A DNA stretch of 64,000 bases from Fimbriimonadaceae bacterium. Lineage in GTDB: Bacteria; Armatimonadota; UBA10988. The stretch lies in assembly GCA_020850355.1 (NCBI GenBank), contig JADZEX010000014.1:1-64000 (forward strand), given 5' to 3'. The position numbers were made by a program, and so were the translations under genes. The notes under the pieces are model-generated. The model was given only the letters and a program-made list of their open reading frames with translations. It did no database searches and was not told the origin of the DNA. Below are positions 32,833 through 41,757 of the stretch, in pieces (positions within the stretch are counted from its first letter, which is position 1; the number at the start of each line of letters is the position of its first letter).

Positions 32833-35643
32833 ATGACGCCTTGGACGACGTTCGCCCTGTTGGGTCTGCTACTGACCGTCGCGGCCGCCGAGGCCGAACC
32901 GGCGACGCTTTACAAGCCACGCAATCTGGCCATTGCCCGCCAGAACCTGGCGCGCTATGCCTGGGCCAAGTCGCTCGTGGCCGGCTGGCAACGGCAGACC
33001 AGGCTGGTCCTGGAGCGCGACCGGGCCTGGCTGGAGGAACTCGTCCCGCAGCTCACTCCAGGCACGACTTACGGTCAGACCTGCCCGGTCTGTGTCGGCG
33101 AGAAGTCGGCGATGGGCGAGACGGCGCTCGTCTGGGACGTCTTGCGGCCGGACGAGATCAAGTGCAAGTATTGCAGCACCGTCTTCCCGCACCCCGACTA
33201 CCCTGAGACCGGTCGGCTCGAGTGCCCGCGAATGGGGCAGAGCTGCTCCTACTACCTGAACGACGCCGAGCGGGCCAACCCGGCCGACGTCAGCGGCAAG
33301 CTGGCGTTCCGGTGGGCCTCCTGGCCGATGCACACGAGTTGGTCCGGCGCGATTCGCGAGCGGCGCGCAGGCTGGGTCGCTGGTCAGGTGGCTCCGCTGA
33401 CGCAGCTCTACGCGGTGACCGGTGAGGCCGTCTACGCCGAGCGGCTGGTCTGGTGCCTCGACGCCCTGGCGAAGGCCTGGCCGGGCTGGCTGCTGCACAG
33501 CTACAACGGCACCATCGCCGACTGCCCGCCGGCTGTCGCTGCGGCCGAACTGGGCCGCAACCCGCGGGCCGGGAAGTTCGCCAAAGAGCTGATCGTCACG
33601 GCCTTCCCGCACCTCGTCGACACCAACAAGGACGGCTTCGGCGAGCTCAACAACGGTTTCTGGGGCGCTGGCCAACTGCACCCCAGCGCCGGCAGCGACA
33701 CCTCGATCCTGTTCGACTGCGCAGTCGCCTACGACCTGCTGCGTGACGCCCGCGACGCCGCGGGGCAGCCCTTGCTGCCGGCCGCCGAGCGGCAGCGGAT
33801 CGAACGGGACCTGCTGCTGGCCGGCGCCGACATCTGGGCCAACTACCGCGAGATCAACAACAAGTGCGGCCCCGGCCGGGCCTTCGCCGGGGCCATCGCC
33901 ATCTTGTTCGGCCGTCCGGACCAGGCGCGCTTCGCGATCGAGGGCTTCGAGCGGCTGATCGAGGAGGCTTTCCACTTCGACGGCTTCTGTCGCGAGTCAC
34001 CCAGCTACTCGAACATGCACCTGGCGCTGATGGCCGACATCCCCGAGGTGCTGGCGGGCTACAGCGACCCGCCGGGCTACCAGCCGCCGGCCGGCGAGCG
34101 GTTCGACCAGTTCGATCCCCACCGCCACGTGCCGCGCTACCGGTTGGCCCTGGAGAGCATGGTGCGGGCGCTGGCCCCCGACGGCAAGTGTCCGGTAATC
34201 GGCGACACCCACGTCGGCACGGGCGTCAGTGCCGAGTACGCCGAGGTGCTCACGGCCCGCTATGGCAACGCCTATGCCGAGCTGTTGCAGACCGCCCTCG
34301 GTGCGCCGTTGGCGGAGCGCGGCTCGGCCTACGCGCTGTTCCACCGCGACCCCGAGCTGCGGGCCGGCGGCGACCAGCCGCGGCCGTTGCGCAGCGAGTG
34401 GTTCCCCGGCTGGCAGGTCGCCGTGCTCCGCGGCGGGTTGGCCGCGGCCAGCCCCACCGCGCTCTACCTCAACGCGTCGGCCTACCATGGGCACCGACAC
34501 CACGACACCCTCGGCCTGGTCTACTACGACCACGGCCGCGAGCTGGCCAGTGACCGGGGCTACATCTGGGACGACCCGCGGAACGCCTGGACCAGGTCCA
34601 CGCTGGCCCACAACATCGTCACGGTCGATGGTCAGGACCAGGTCGCCGGCGGACGCACCGCCGCGTTGGAGCTGTACGCCAACGGGCCGGGGATCGAGGT
34701 GGTCCAGGCAGCCTCGCCGAACGCCTATGCGCAGTGCCGCGAGTACCGGCGGACGCTGGCCCTGGTGCGCGTCTCGCCGCAGCAGACCTACGCGGTCGAC
34801 CTGTTCCGAGTCGCCGGCGGCCGGCGGCACACCTGGGGACTGCAGGCCAACGGGCGGTTGACCGACCTCAGCGGCCCCGCGCCGGAGCCGCTCGAAGAGA
34901 AGCTGAGCTGGCTGACCAACCTGCGGCAACGACGCCCGGCGCCAGCCGGTGCGGTGGCTACCTGGCAGGTGGCCCAGAGCAATCTGGAGCTGCGGCTGCT
35001 GAGCGACGCCGACCGGCTGATCCTGGCCGATGCCCCGGGCTGGCGTTCGTACAAGGGCGATCAGTTGCACGCCCCGCCGATTCAGCAGATCCTGGCCGAG
35101 CGGACCGGCACCGATCTCAGCAGTCGCTTCGTGGCGCTGCTGACGCCCTACCAGGGCGCCGGCTCACCCGTCCGGGCGGCGCGGCTGCTGCCCGGCGAGC
35201 CGGCCGACGAGAGCGCGGTGGCGCTGCGGATCGAGCTGGCCGACCGCACCGACCTGCTGGTGCTGGCACCCGATGCCACGCCGCGGCGGTATGGCGAGTT
35301 GACGGTCGCCGGCCGGGTCGGCTACCTCTCGCTGGGCCCCGACGGCCAGCCGCGCGCCGCCTGGCTGCTCGGCGGTACGGCGCTGCGGTATGGCGCGGTG
35401 CAACTCAGCGCCCCGGCCGCCCAGACCGAGCGGGCCGTGCGGGCGGTCGACGGGCTGGCGATCACCCTCGACGCCCCGCTGCCGCCGGCGGCGCGGGCTG
35501 GGCAATACCTGTTGGCGGGCGGCACCGGATTCGAGATTGCGGCGCTTGACGGACCGCGGGTGACGGTCCGCGACTATCCGCCGCCGGCCGGGCTGGAGCA
35601 GGTGAGTCTCCTGTCCGAGGTCCGCTGGCCGGCGGCGGAGTGA
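32833..35643 (+). CDS. Secreted heparinase II/III-family polysaccharide lyase
   Basis: A 936-residue protein with a signal peptide (residues 1-20, TFALLGLLLTVAAAEA). Residues about 25-420 are the (alpha/alpha) toroid of alginate/heparinase-type lyases. Residues about 425-930 are the beta-sandwich domain with the family-typical NASAYHGHRHHDTLGLVYYD and ELASDRGYIWDD motifs. A CxxC...CxxC set at Cys84/87 and Cys111/114 (TCPVCVGEK, KCKYCSTVF) forms a probable zinc ribbon near the N-terminus, as in a subgroup of these proteins. The ATG at 32833 starts the signal peptide; the open frame upstream of it overlaps the isomerase gene. The acidic polysaccharide it cleaves cannot be read from sequence. 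Confidence 0.87.
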   Translation: MTPWTTFALLGLLLTVAAAEAEPATLYKPRNLAIARQNLARYAWAKSLVAGWQRQTRLVLERDRAWLEELVPQLTPGTTYGQTCPVCVGEKSAMGETALVWDVLRPDEIKCKYCSTVFPHPDYPETGRLECPRMGQSCSYYLNDAERANPADVSGKLAFRWASWPMHTSWSGAIRERRAGWVAGQVAPLTQLYAVTGEAVYAERLVWCLDALAKAWPGWLLHSYNGTIADCPPAVAAAELGRNPRAGKFAKELIVTAFPHLVDTNKDGFGELNNGFWGAGQLHPSAGSDTSILFDCAVAYDLLRDARDAAGQPLLPAAERQRIERDLLLAGADIWANYREINNKCGPGRAFAGAIAILFGRPDQARFAIEGFERLIEEAFHFDGFCRESPSYSNMHLALMADIPEVLAGYSDPPGYQPPAGERFDQFDPHRHVPRYRLALESMVRALAPDGKCPVIGDTHVGTGVSAEYAEVLTARYGNAYAELLQTALGAPLAERGSAYALFHRDPELRAGGDQPRPLRSEWFPGWQVAVLRGGLAAASPTALYLNASAYHGHRHHDTLGLVYYDHGRELASDRGYIWDDPRNAWTRSTLAHNIVTVDGQDQVAGGRTAALELYANGPGIEVVQAASPNAYAQCREYRRTLALVRVSPQQTYAVDLFRVAGGRRHTWGLQANGRLTDLSGPAPEPLEEKLSWLTNLRQRRPAPAGAVATWQVAQSNLELRLLSDADRLILADAPGWRSYKGDQLHAPPIQQILAERTGTDLSSRFVALLTPYQGAGSPVRAARLLPGEPADESAVALRIELADRTDLLVLAPDATPRRYGELTVAGRVGYLSLGPDGQPRAAWLLGGTALRYGAVQLSAPAAQTERAVRAVDGLAITLDAPLPPAARAGQYLLAGGTGFEIAALDGPRVTVRDYPPPAGLEQVSLLSEVRWPAAE

Positions 35644-35652
35644 GTCGGCAGG

Positions 35653-36180
35653 CTAGAGCACGCCCCACTTGGTGGCCTCGGCGGGCACCGTGAAGGTCCG
35701 GCCGGCCAGCTCGCGGTCAAGCAGCAGCAGCGACGGCCCGGAGTTGCCGAGCAGCTTCAGGGTGTCGTGCAGCTCTTTGGCGGTGGCCACTTCCTCGACC
35801 TGTTCGCTGACAAACCACTGCAAGAAGTTGGCGGTGGCGTGGTCCTTCTCGGCCAGCGCCAGGTCGACGATCTCGTGGATCCAGGCCGTGACCTGCTGTT
35901 CGTGCGCCAGCACTTCCTCGAAGGCGGCCAGCGGTGTGGGCCACTCGGTCGCTGGCGCCTCAATCTCCTGCAGCCGGACCCGGCCGCCAGCGGCGTTGAG
36001 GTAGCCGTACATCATCAGGCCGTGATTCTCTTCTTCGCGGTGCTGCACCCGCATCCAATGCGCAAAGCCCTTCAGGCCCAAGTCCTCGAAGTAAGCAGCC
36101 ATCGACAGGTAAAGGTAGCCCGAGTGGATCTCTCGGGTGATCTGCAGGTTCAGTGCGGCTTGCACCTGCTCGCTCGGCAT
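35653..36180 (-). CDS. Ferritin
   Basis: A 175-residue non-haem bacterial ferritin (FtnA type) that oxidises and stores iron in a 24-subunit shell. The ferroxidase ligands are visible: Glu in TREIHSGYLYLSM (helix A), the Glu-Glu...His pattern in REEENHGLMMYGY (helix B), and later Glu/Gln in SEQVEEVATAKEL. The ATG at 36180 (MPSEQVQ) is preferred over a GTG 9 nt upstream because GGAG then sits 8 nt away. It is convergent with the lyase gene with a 9-nt gap. Oxidative or iron-storage duty is consistent with an aerobic or facultative host. Confidence 0.95.
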   Translation of the reverse strand: MPSEQVQAALNLQITREIHSGYLYLSMAAYFEDLGLKGFAHWMRVQHREEENHGLMMYGYLNAAGGRVRLQEIEAPATEWPTPLAAFEEVLAHEQQVTAWIHEIVDLALAEKDHATANFLQWFVSEQVEEVATAKELHDTLKLLGNSGPSLLLLDRELAGRTFTVPAEATKWGVL

Positions 36181-36214
36181 CGTCGGCACTCCATCCTAGG
36201 CGTTCCCGCCGGTC

Positions 36215-37072
36215 CTATCCACCGCCCGCGGGCGGGGTCCTTCCCACATCCTGCTGCAACGGCCCGCGCCGCGTTGTGCTGACCAGCAGCTCGTCGATCC
36301 AAAGGGTCTGCGGCTGGGGTAGCAGGCCCGGCCCGAAGTAGGGCAGCAGCAGGAACTGGTTGAACTGCATCGCTGGGAAGTCGACCGACCGCCAGACGAC
36401 GTTGGTCTGTTCGATCACCAGCCGACCATCGAACCAGCCCCTGACCACCCCGTCGCGGGCCCAGGTGCCGGCCGCCGGATCGACGCTATTGAGGCGAAAC
36501 TCGGCTTCGACGCAGTGCCAGCCGGCGTCGCTGAAAAGCACCGCCGCGCTGTCGAAGAGCTGCCCGTTGTAGCCGCCGCGCAGCGGGCCCTGGGTCAGGC
36601 CGTGCGGCGCGTCCTGGTTCTGAATGTCCTGCCCACCGAGCCGCAGCTTGCCGCCTACCGGCTCGATGTAGAGCGTCAGGTGCGACGCGGCCGGACCGTG
36701 CCACTTGCTGTTCGCGGTGGTCATGAAGTGCGTCAGGTGCGGGTGGTAGGGCTGCCCGCTCCAGCGCCAGCCGGGCGACAGCCGCAGGTAGTAGCGCAAG
36801 TAGACAACCGGCGTCGGCCGGTGCAGGTGCCGCGCGCCCTGCGAGTTGGCGGGCACGGTGCCGCCCGCGTTCCAGCGGTACTCGAGACAGCCGGCCCCCG
36901 CCACAGGACGGTCGCCGACGATCTCGAAACGCTCGCCGTCGTACCAGCCGCGGTCGACCAACCGGGCGTCGTCGAAGTGCTCCTCGAACAAGACGTCGTC
37001 CGCCGGCTCGTCGGCCGGCACGGCGCGGCAACCGGCCAGCAGCAGGCACAACGGCAACAGACCGCGGATCAT
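36215..37072 (-). CDS. Lipoprotein with polysaccharide lyase-like/concanavalin fold
   Basis: A 285-residue protein with a lipobox LLLAGC (Cys15), so it is membrane-anchored outside the cell. The body (LFEEHFDDARLVDRGWYDG, VYLRYYLRLSPGW, WHCVEAEFRLNS, VVRGWFDGRLVIEQTNV, LWIDELLVST) is a beta-jelly-roll of the LamG or PL20/GH16-like class. It has the ExF...DG pattern often seen in surface sugar-binding proteins. The catalytic residues of a known lyase family are not certain. A candidate role is binding or trimming acidic polysaccharides near the heparinase-type lyase and ferritin genes. Confidence 0.7.
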   Translation of the reverse strand: MIRGLLPLCLLLAGCRAVPADEPADDVLFEEHFDDARLVDRGWYDGERFEIVGDRPVAGAGCLEYRWNAGGTVPANSQGARHLHRPTPVVYLRYYLRLSPGWRWSGQPYHPHLTHFMTTANSKWHGPAASHLTLYIEPVGGKLRLGGQDIQNQDAPHGLTQGPLRGGYNGQLFDSAAVLFSDAGWHCVEAEFRLNSVDPAAGTWARDGVVRGWFDGRLVIEQTNVVWRSVDFPAMQFNQFLLLPYFGPGLLPQPQTLWIDELLVSTTRRGPLQQDVGRTPPAGGG

Positions 37073-37190
37073 CGCAGCACTCCCGGTCAGGCGGTTGTAA
37101 GCGCTGCCGCGGCGGCCGTCAAGCCGAGCGGCGCCGTGTCACCGCTCGGGCCGACTGGCGAGCCGACCCGGGCGGTGACGCCGGCTGAGG

Positions 37191-40100
37191 TCAGCTACAG
37201 CCGGTCGTCGAGCCGCAGCTCAGGCACTTCAGGCAGGTGCCGTTGCGGACCATCGTGAACTGCCCGCACTCGCCACACGGGTCGCCCTCGTAGCCCTTGA
37301 ACTTGGCCTCGGCGCGGCGGTCGGCCAGCGTGGCACCGCTCGCGGCGCCCTGCAACACCGCCACCTTGTCGCGCGGCGCTGGCGCCGTGGCGGCGCTGGT
37401 CTTGCCCGCGCTGCCGCCGCGGGCGGCGCTGCCATTGGCCGCCTGCGCTCCCGGTGGGGCGGGGATCTCCTCGTCCCAGTCGGTGTCGTCGTCGTCGTAG
37501 CTGCGGTCGCCGCGGACAGCATCGCCGCGCAGGTCCTCCGGGCTGACCTGCACCAGGTCATGGCGGCCGAGGTAGGTCATCGCCAGCTCGCGGAAGATGT
37601 AGTCGATCACCGAGGTCGACATGCGGATGTTGTCATGCCCGGCGACCATGCCGTTGGGCTCGAACCGCGTGAAGACGAAGGCGTCGACAAACTCCTCGAG
37701 CGGCACGCCGTGCTGCAGGCCGAGGCTGATGGCGATCGCGAAGCAGTTCATCAGGCTGCGGAAGGCGGCACCTTCCTTGTGCATGTCGATGAACACCTCG
37801 CCCAGCGTGCCGTCGGGGTACTCACCGGTCCGCAGGTAGACCTTGTGCCCACCGACTCGTGCCTTCTGGGTGTACCCGCTGCGCCGGTTTGGCAACAGGC
37901 GCCGCTTGTGCAGGTAACGGTAGACCAGCTTCTCGGCGACCTTTGCCGGGTCGTCGCCGACCCGCACCACCGGCGGCTCCGACGGCGGCTCGGGAGCCGC
38001 CTCCAGCGCCAGCGCCAGGGCCACGACATTGGCGTCGCCGTCGGCGGTGGTGGTGTTCAGCGGCTGGCTGAGCTTGCTGCCGTCGCGGTACAGGGCATTG
38101 GCTTTGAGCATCTGGCGCCACGACAGCAGGTAGGCGGCCTTGACATCCTCGACCGTCGCCTCGTGCGGCATGTTGATGGTCTTCGAGATGGCCCCCGAGA
38201 CAAAGGGCTGCACCGCACCCATGATCAGGATGTGGGACTCGACGCTGAGGTAGCGCTGCCCGTACTTGCCGCACTTGTTGGCGCAGTCGAAGACCGGCAG
38301 GTGCTCCGGCCGCAGGTGCGGCGCGCCCTCGACGGTCATCGTGCCGCAGCAGAAGTCGTTCGCCGCGCGGATGTCCTCGGCGGTGAAGCCGAGCCGCTCC
38401 AGCAGGTTGAGGTCCCAGCGCTCCAGCTCCGCGGCGCTCAAGCCGAGCTGCTGCTGGCAGAACTCCTCGCCCAGCACGTGCTTGTTGAAGACGAACGCGA
38501 TGTCGAAGGCACTGGCCAGCTCGGCCTCGAGCCGCTCCAAGGCCTCGGTCGTGAAGGCCTTCTCGCGGAGCGTCGCATGGTTGATGGCCGGCGCGTCGCG
38601 CAGTGTCCGGGCGCCGCGGCAGTAGCGCACCACGGCGTCGATCTGCGCCTCGCTGTAGCCCAGTCGCCGCAGCGCGGCGGGGACCGACTGGTTGATGATC
38701 TTGAAGTACCCACCGCCGGCGAGCTTCTTGAACTTGACCAGCGCAAAGTCGGGCTCGATCCCGGTGGTGTCGCAGTCCATCACCAGACCGATGGTGCCGG
38801 TCGGGGCGATGCAGGTGGTCTGGGCATTGCGGTAGCCGTGGGCTTCACCCAGCGCCAACGCCCGGTCCCAGCACTCGCGCGCGGTCTCGACGACCGCCGC
38901 CGGCAACTCGGCGGCCACCAGCGGCTGCGGCGTGATGCTCAGCGCTTCGTACTCCGCCGCTGGCGCCGCGCAGGCCGCCCGGCGATGGTTGCGGATCACC
39001 CGCAGCATCTCCTCGCGATTCTCGGCGAACCTCGCGAACGGCCCCAGTTCGGCCGCCATCTGCGCCGACGTGGCGTACGCCTCGCCGGTCAACACGGCGC
39101 TCAGCGCGGCCGCCCAGGCCCGCCCCGCGGCACTGTCGTAGGGCAACGCCATGCGCATCAGCAGCGCCCCAAGATTGGCATAGCCCAGCCCCAGCGTGCG
39201 GTACTCGTAGCTTAACTGCGCAATCTTCTCGCTCGGGAACTGCGCCATCAGCACGCTGATCTCGAGCACCATCGTCCACAGCCGGATCGCATGACGGTAA
39301 GCCCGCAGATCAAACTCGCCGTTGGCATCGGAGTAGAACTGGCAAAGATTGATGCTCGCAAGATTGCAGGCAGTATCATCCAGGAACATATACTCCGAGC
39401 AGGGGTTACTTGCATTGATCCTCCCGCCCTGCGGGCAGGTGTGCCACTCGTTGATGGTGGTATCGAACTGCAGGCCGGGATCGGCACAGGCCCAGGCGGC
39501 GCCGGCGATCTGGTCCCACAGGTGGCGGGCCGGCAGTTGCTTGACGGCGCGGTCGCTGACGCGGGAGCGCAGTTCCCACTGGCGGTCGTCGAGCACCGCC
39601 TGCAGGAAGGCCTGGCTCAGCCGCAACGAGTTGTTGGCATTCTGGCCGGCCACAGTGGTGTAGGCTTCCGACTGCCAGTCGACATCGAACTCCGGGAAGT
39701 CGATTTCGCAGAGCCCCTGGCGGGCCTGGCTGATCACCCGTTCGATGTAGTTCGGCGGCACGGCGGTGCCGACGGCGCTCTGGATGGCGTCGGCGAGGGG
39801 CCGGTTGGCGCGGGGATCGAACCGCTCGGAGTCGTCGCCCGGCCAGTCGCAGCAGGCCGCCATCACGGCGCTCAGGTGGCGCCGGCAGAGCTTACTGCCG
39901 GTGACCAGCGCGGCGACCTTCTGCTCCTCCTTGACCTTCCAGGTGATGAAGCCCTCGACATCCGGGTGGTCGATGTCGAGGCAGACCATCTTGGCGGCCC
40001 GGCGGGTGGTGCCACCCGACTTGATGGCCCCCGCGGCGCGGTCGCCGATCTTGAGGAACGACAGCAGCCCCGAACTGCGCCCGCCGCCGGAGAGCGACTC

Positions 40101-40778
40101 GCCTTCGCCGCGGAGGCGCGAGAAGTTGCTGCCGGTGCCGCTGCCGTACTTGAAGACCCGCGCCTCGCGAGTCCAGAGGTCCATGATGCCGCCCTCGTTG
40201 ACGAGGTCGTCGCTGACGCTCTGGATGAAGCAGGCGTGCGGCTGCGGATGCTCGTAGGCGTTGCGCGAGCGGCTCAGCAGCCCGCTGTCGGGATCGACAT
40301 AGGAGTGCCCCTGCGCCGGGCCGCTGATGCCGTAGGCCCAGTGCAGCCCGGTGTTGAACCACTGCGGCGAGTTCGGCGAGGCGAGCTGCGCCGCCAGCAT
40401 GTAGCACAGCTCGTCGTAGAAGGCCTGCCCATCGTCGGCGGAGTCGAAGTAGCCGTACCGCTCGCCCCAGTGGCGCCAGCAGCCGGCCAGACGGTGGAAG
40501 ACCTGCCGCGCATCGTCCTCCCCGCCGTAGATCTGCTGCCCAGCGGCATCGAGCCGGGGCTGCCCGGCGGCGTCGGTCAGCGGCACGCCGGCGCGCCGGA
40601 AGTACTTCTGAGCGAGAATGTCGCCGGCGACCTGCGACCAGCCCGCCGGCACGGCGAACTGCGGCAGCTCGAAGACGACCGAACCGTCAGGATTCGTTAT
40701 GCGCGACGACCGCTGCTCGAACTCCAGATCGGCGTAGGGACTCTCCCCCGGCCGCGTGAACCACCGCTCGATCTTCAT
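37191..40778 (-). CDS. nrdJ: Adenosylcobalamin-dependent ribonucleoside-diphosphate reductase (class II)
   Basis: The 1195-residue, oxygen-independent enzyme makes dNDPs using adenosylcobalamin to generate the thiyl radical. Hallmarks are [18 protein letters not shown] with the first redox Cys, [21 protein letters not shown] with the radical Cys loop, the phosphate-binding [15 protein letters not shown], and the C-terminal Cys-rich tail CGECGQF...[14 protein letters not shown], which re-reduces the site. The ATG at 40778 with GGAGAGG upstream is chosen over the one 60 nt earlier. A low-complexity linker (about 1085-1150) precedes the tail. It depends on the cobalamin adenosyltransferase function found at 24.3 kb. 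Two NrdR-box-like sites lie upstream. Confidence 0.96.
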   Translation of the reverse strand: MKIERWFTRPGESPYADLEFEQRSSRITNPDGSVVFELPQFAVPAGWSQVAGDILAQKYFRRAGVPLTDAAGQPRLDAAGQQIYGGEDDARQVFHRLAGCWRHWGERYGYFDSADDGQAFYDELCYMLAAQLASPNSPQWFNTGLHWAYGISGPAQGHSYVDPDSGLLSRSRNAYEHPQPHACFIQSVSDDLVNEGGIMDLWTREARVFKYGSGTGSNFSRLRGEGESLSGGGRSSGLLSFLKIGDRAAGAIKSGGTTRRAAKMVCLDIDHPDVEGFITWKVKEEQKVAALVTGSKLCRRHLSAVMAACCDWPGDDSERFDPRANRPLADAIQSAVGTAVPPNYIERVISQARQGLCEIDFPEFDVDWQSEAYTTVAGQNANNSLRLSQAFLQAVLDDRQWELRSRVSDRAVKQLPARHLWDQIAGAAWACADPGLQFDTTINEWHTCPQGGRINASNPCSEYMFLDDTACNLASINLCQFYSDANGEFDLRAYRHAIRLWTMVLEISVLMAQFPSEKIAQLSYEYRTLGLGYANLGALLMRMALPYDSAAGRAWAAALSAVLTGEAYATSAQMAAELGPFARFAENREEMLRVIRNHRRAACAAPAAEYEALSITPQPLVAAELPAAVVETARECWDRALALGEAHGYRNAQTTCIAPTGTIGLVMDCDTTGIEPDFALVKFKKLAGGGYFKIINQSVPAALRRLGYSEAQIDAVVRYCRGARTLRDAPAINHATLREKAFTTEALERLEAELASAFDIAFVFNKHVLGEEFCQQQLGLSAAELERWDLNLLERLGFTAEDIRAANDFCCGTMTVEGAPHLRPEHLPVFDCANKCGKYGQRYLSVESHILIMGAVQPFVSGAISKTINMPHEATVEDVKAAYLLSWRQMLKANALYRDGSKLSQPLNTTTADGDANVVALALALEAAPEPPSEPPVVRVGDDPAKVAEKLVYRYLHKRRLLPNRRSGYTQKARVGGHKVYLRTGEYPDGTLGEVFIDMHKEGAAFRSLMNCFAIAISLGLQHGVPLEEFVDAFVFTRFEPNGMVAGHDNIRMSTSVIDYIFRELAMTYLGRHDLVQVSPEDLRGDAVRGDRSYDDDDTDWDEEIPAPPGAQAANGSAARGGSAGKTSAATAPAPRDKVAVLQGAASGATLADRRAEAKFKGYEGDPCGECGQFTMVRNGTCLKCLSCGSTTGCS

Positions 40779-40864
40779 CGTGTACCTCTCCGCGGACTCC
40801 CGTCCGGCAACCGCATCCGTGCTCCCATTGACATCCACCGCTCGGCACCGGTTTCAGCGCACGG

Positions 40865-40880
40865 ACACAACATCTTGTGG
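40865..40880 (-). promoter_or_regulatory. NrdR box 1 (proximal)
   Basis: ACACAACATCTTGTGG, with a CACAA...TTGTG palindrome, matches 13 of 16 positions of the NrdR consensus ACACWATATATWGTGT. It lies about 87 nt upstream of the nrdJ start. Confidence 0.7.
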
Positions 40881-40896
40881 TCTGACCCTGACCTGT

Positions 40897-40912
40897 CCCC
40901 AATATGTTGTGC
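40897..40912 (-). promoter_or_regulatory. NrdR box 2 (distal)
   Basis: CCCCAATATGTTGTGC matches about 12 of 16 NrdR positions. The gap to box 1 is 16 bp and the centre-to-centre distance 32 bp, about three helical turns, as in known tandem NrdR operators. The rest of the 394-bp gap (40779-41172) holds the candidate promoters for both flanking genes and no gene. Confidence 0.65.
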
Positions 40913-40933
40913 GACGGTCGGACGGGGACCTCT

Positions 40934-40962
40934 ACCGTACCGACCGCCGGAGGCCTTGTCAA
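40934..40962 (-). promoter_or_regulatory. Candidate nrdJ promoter
   Basis: On the minus strand TTGACA (40962-40957) and TACGGT (40939-40934) are 17 bp apart. The -35 is perfect and the -10 weak. The NrdR-like boxes then lie just downstream of the predicted start, where a bound repressor would block elongation or initiation. Confidence 0.45.
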
Positions 40963-41116
40963 GCTCCGCTGGCGGAATCGGCCGGGTCGCTCTGGGAGCG
41001 CGCTGGACGGCCGGCCTGGTGCCTGGATCGGCTTGCCGGGCGACTTCGCTGCAACGGGCTGGCGGCCTAACAAAAGATGAAGGGGCGGGATGGCCGCGCG
41101 GAAGTCGGGCGGGCGG

Positions 41117-41144
41117 TTACCACTGCTGTGCGATGAGTCATACT
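41117..41144 (+). promoter_or_regulatory. Weak candidate promoter for the gene at 41173
   Basis: TTACCA and CATACT are separated by 16 bp, each matching 4 of 6 consensus bases. Confidence 0.3.
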
Positions 41145-41172
41145 GAAAGGATCGAAGCTGGAGGGTCAGGCC

Positions 41173-41670
41173 GTGGCGCAACCCAAGGCGAAGCGGCTGA
41201 ATCAGCAACAGGACCGGATCTGGGTCCAGTCGATGGCGGCGATGACGGCATTCATGCTGTTGGTCGTGGGCTATCGCTGGTACCAGGAACGGCAGCCGCC
41301 GGAAATCCGCTATGGTTTGTCGGGCGTGGTCGCGGGCGAGCAGACCGGCGGGCAGGTCGTGCTGCGTCTCAACAACGCCCCCGCGCTGAGTGCCGACGGG
41401 GGCGCGGTGGTGGTCCGCGCCGGCAACCTGGAGGCCTTCGTGGTCCGTCTGCCGGGGGGCACCTACGCGGTCTTCGACTGCTTCTCGGCCCAGGGCGAGC
41501 GGGTCAAGTACGACATCGCGCGCGGGTTGTTTGCCTACCTCAAGGACGAGACCGTCGGCTTCGATCGTTCCTCGGGCGCCTGCCTCACCAGTGGCGTCGA
41601 GGACCGGCTGTTGCGCTACATCAGCATCGCCACGCCCGAGACGGTGGAGTTTCAGACCAATCCGCAGTAG
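41173..41670 (+). CDS. Single-pass membrane protein of unknown function
   Basis: A 165-residue protein with a basic N-terminus, one membrane helix (about residues 20-37, MAAMTAFMLLVVGYRWY) and an extracytoplasmic beta-rich domain. The latter includes VVLRLNNAPALSADGGAVVVRAGNLEAFVVRLPGGTYAVFDC and two Cys that could form a disulfide. The start is GTG with GGAGGG well placed. It precedes the DUF262/DUF1524 gene by 87 nt on the same strand, so they may be co-transcribed. I do not recognise the family. Confidence 0.65.
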   Translation: MAQPKAKRLNQQQDRIWVQSMAAMTAFMLLVVGYRWYQERQPPEIRYGLSGVVAGEQTGGQVVLRLNNAPALSADGGAVVVRAGNLEAFVVRLPGGTYAVFDCFSAQGERVKYDIARGLFAYLKDETVGFDRSSGACLTSGVEDRLLRYISIATPETVEFQTNPQ

Positions 41671-41757
41671 GGCAGCATGACCCGCGCGGGACCGCGGCCA
41701 GGGCGGGCCAGGCCAACGCCAGCCACCGTGCGACCTGCTGCGGCTGGAGTTCGCTGG

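Noticed and set aside
40779-41172. Cobalamin riboswitch upstream of the B12-dependent reductase
   Set aside because: No B12 box or core segments are visible in this 394-bp region. The NrdR-like sites explain its conserved-looking palindromes better.
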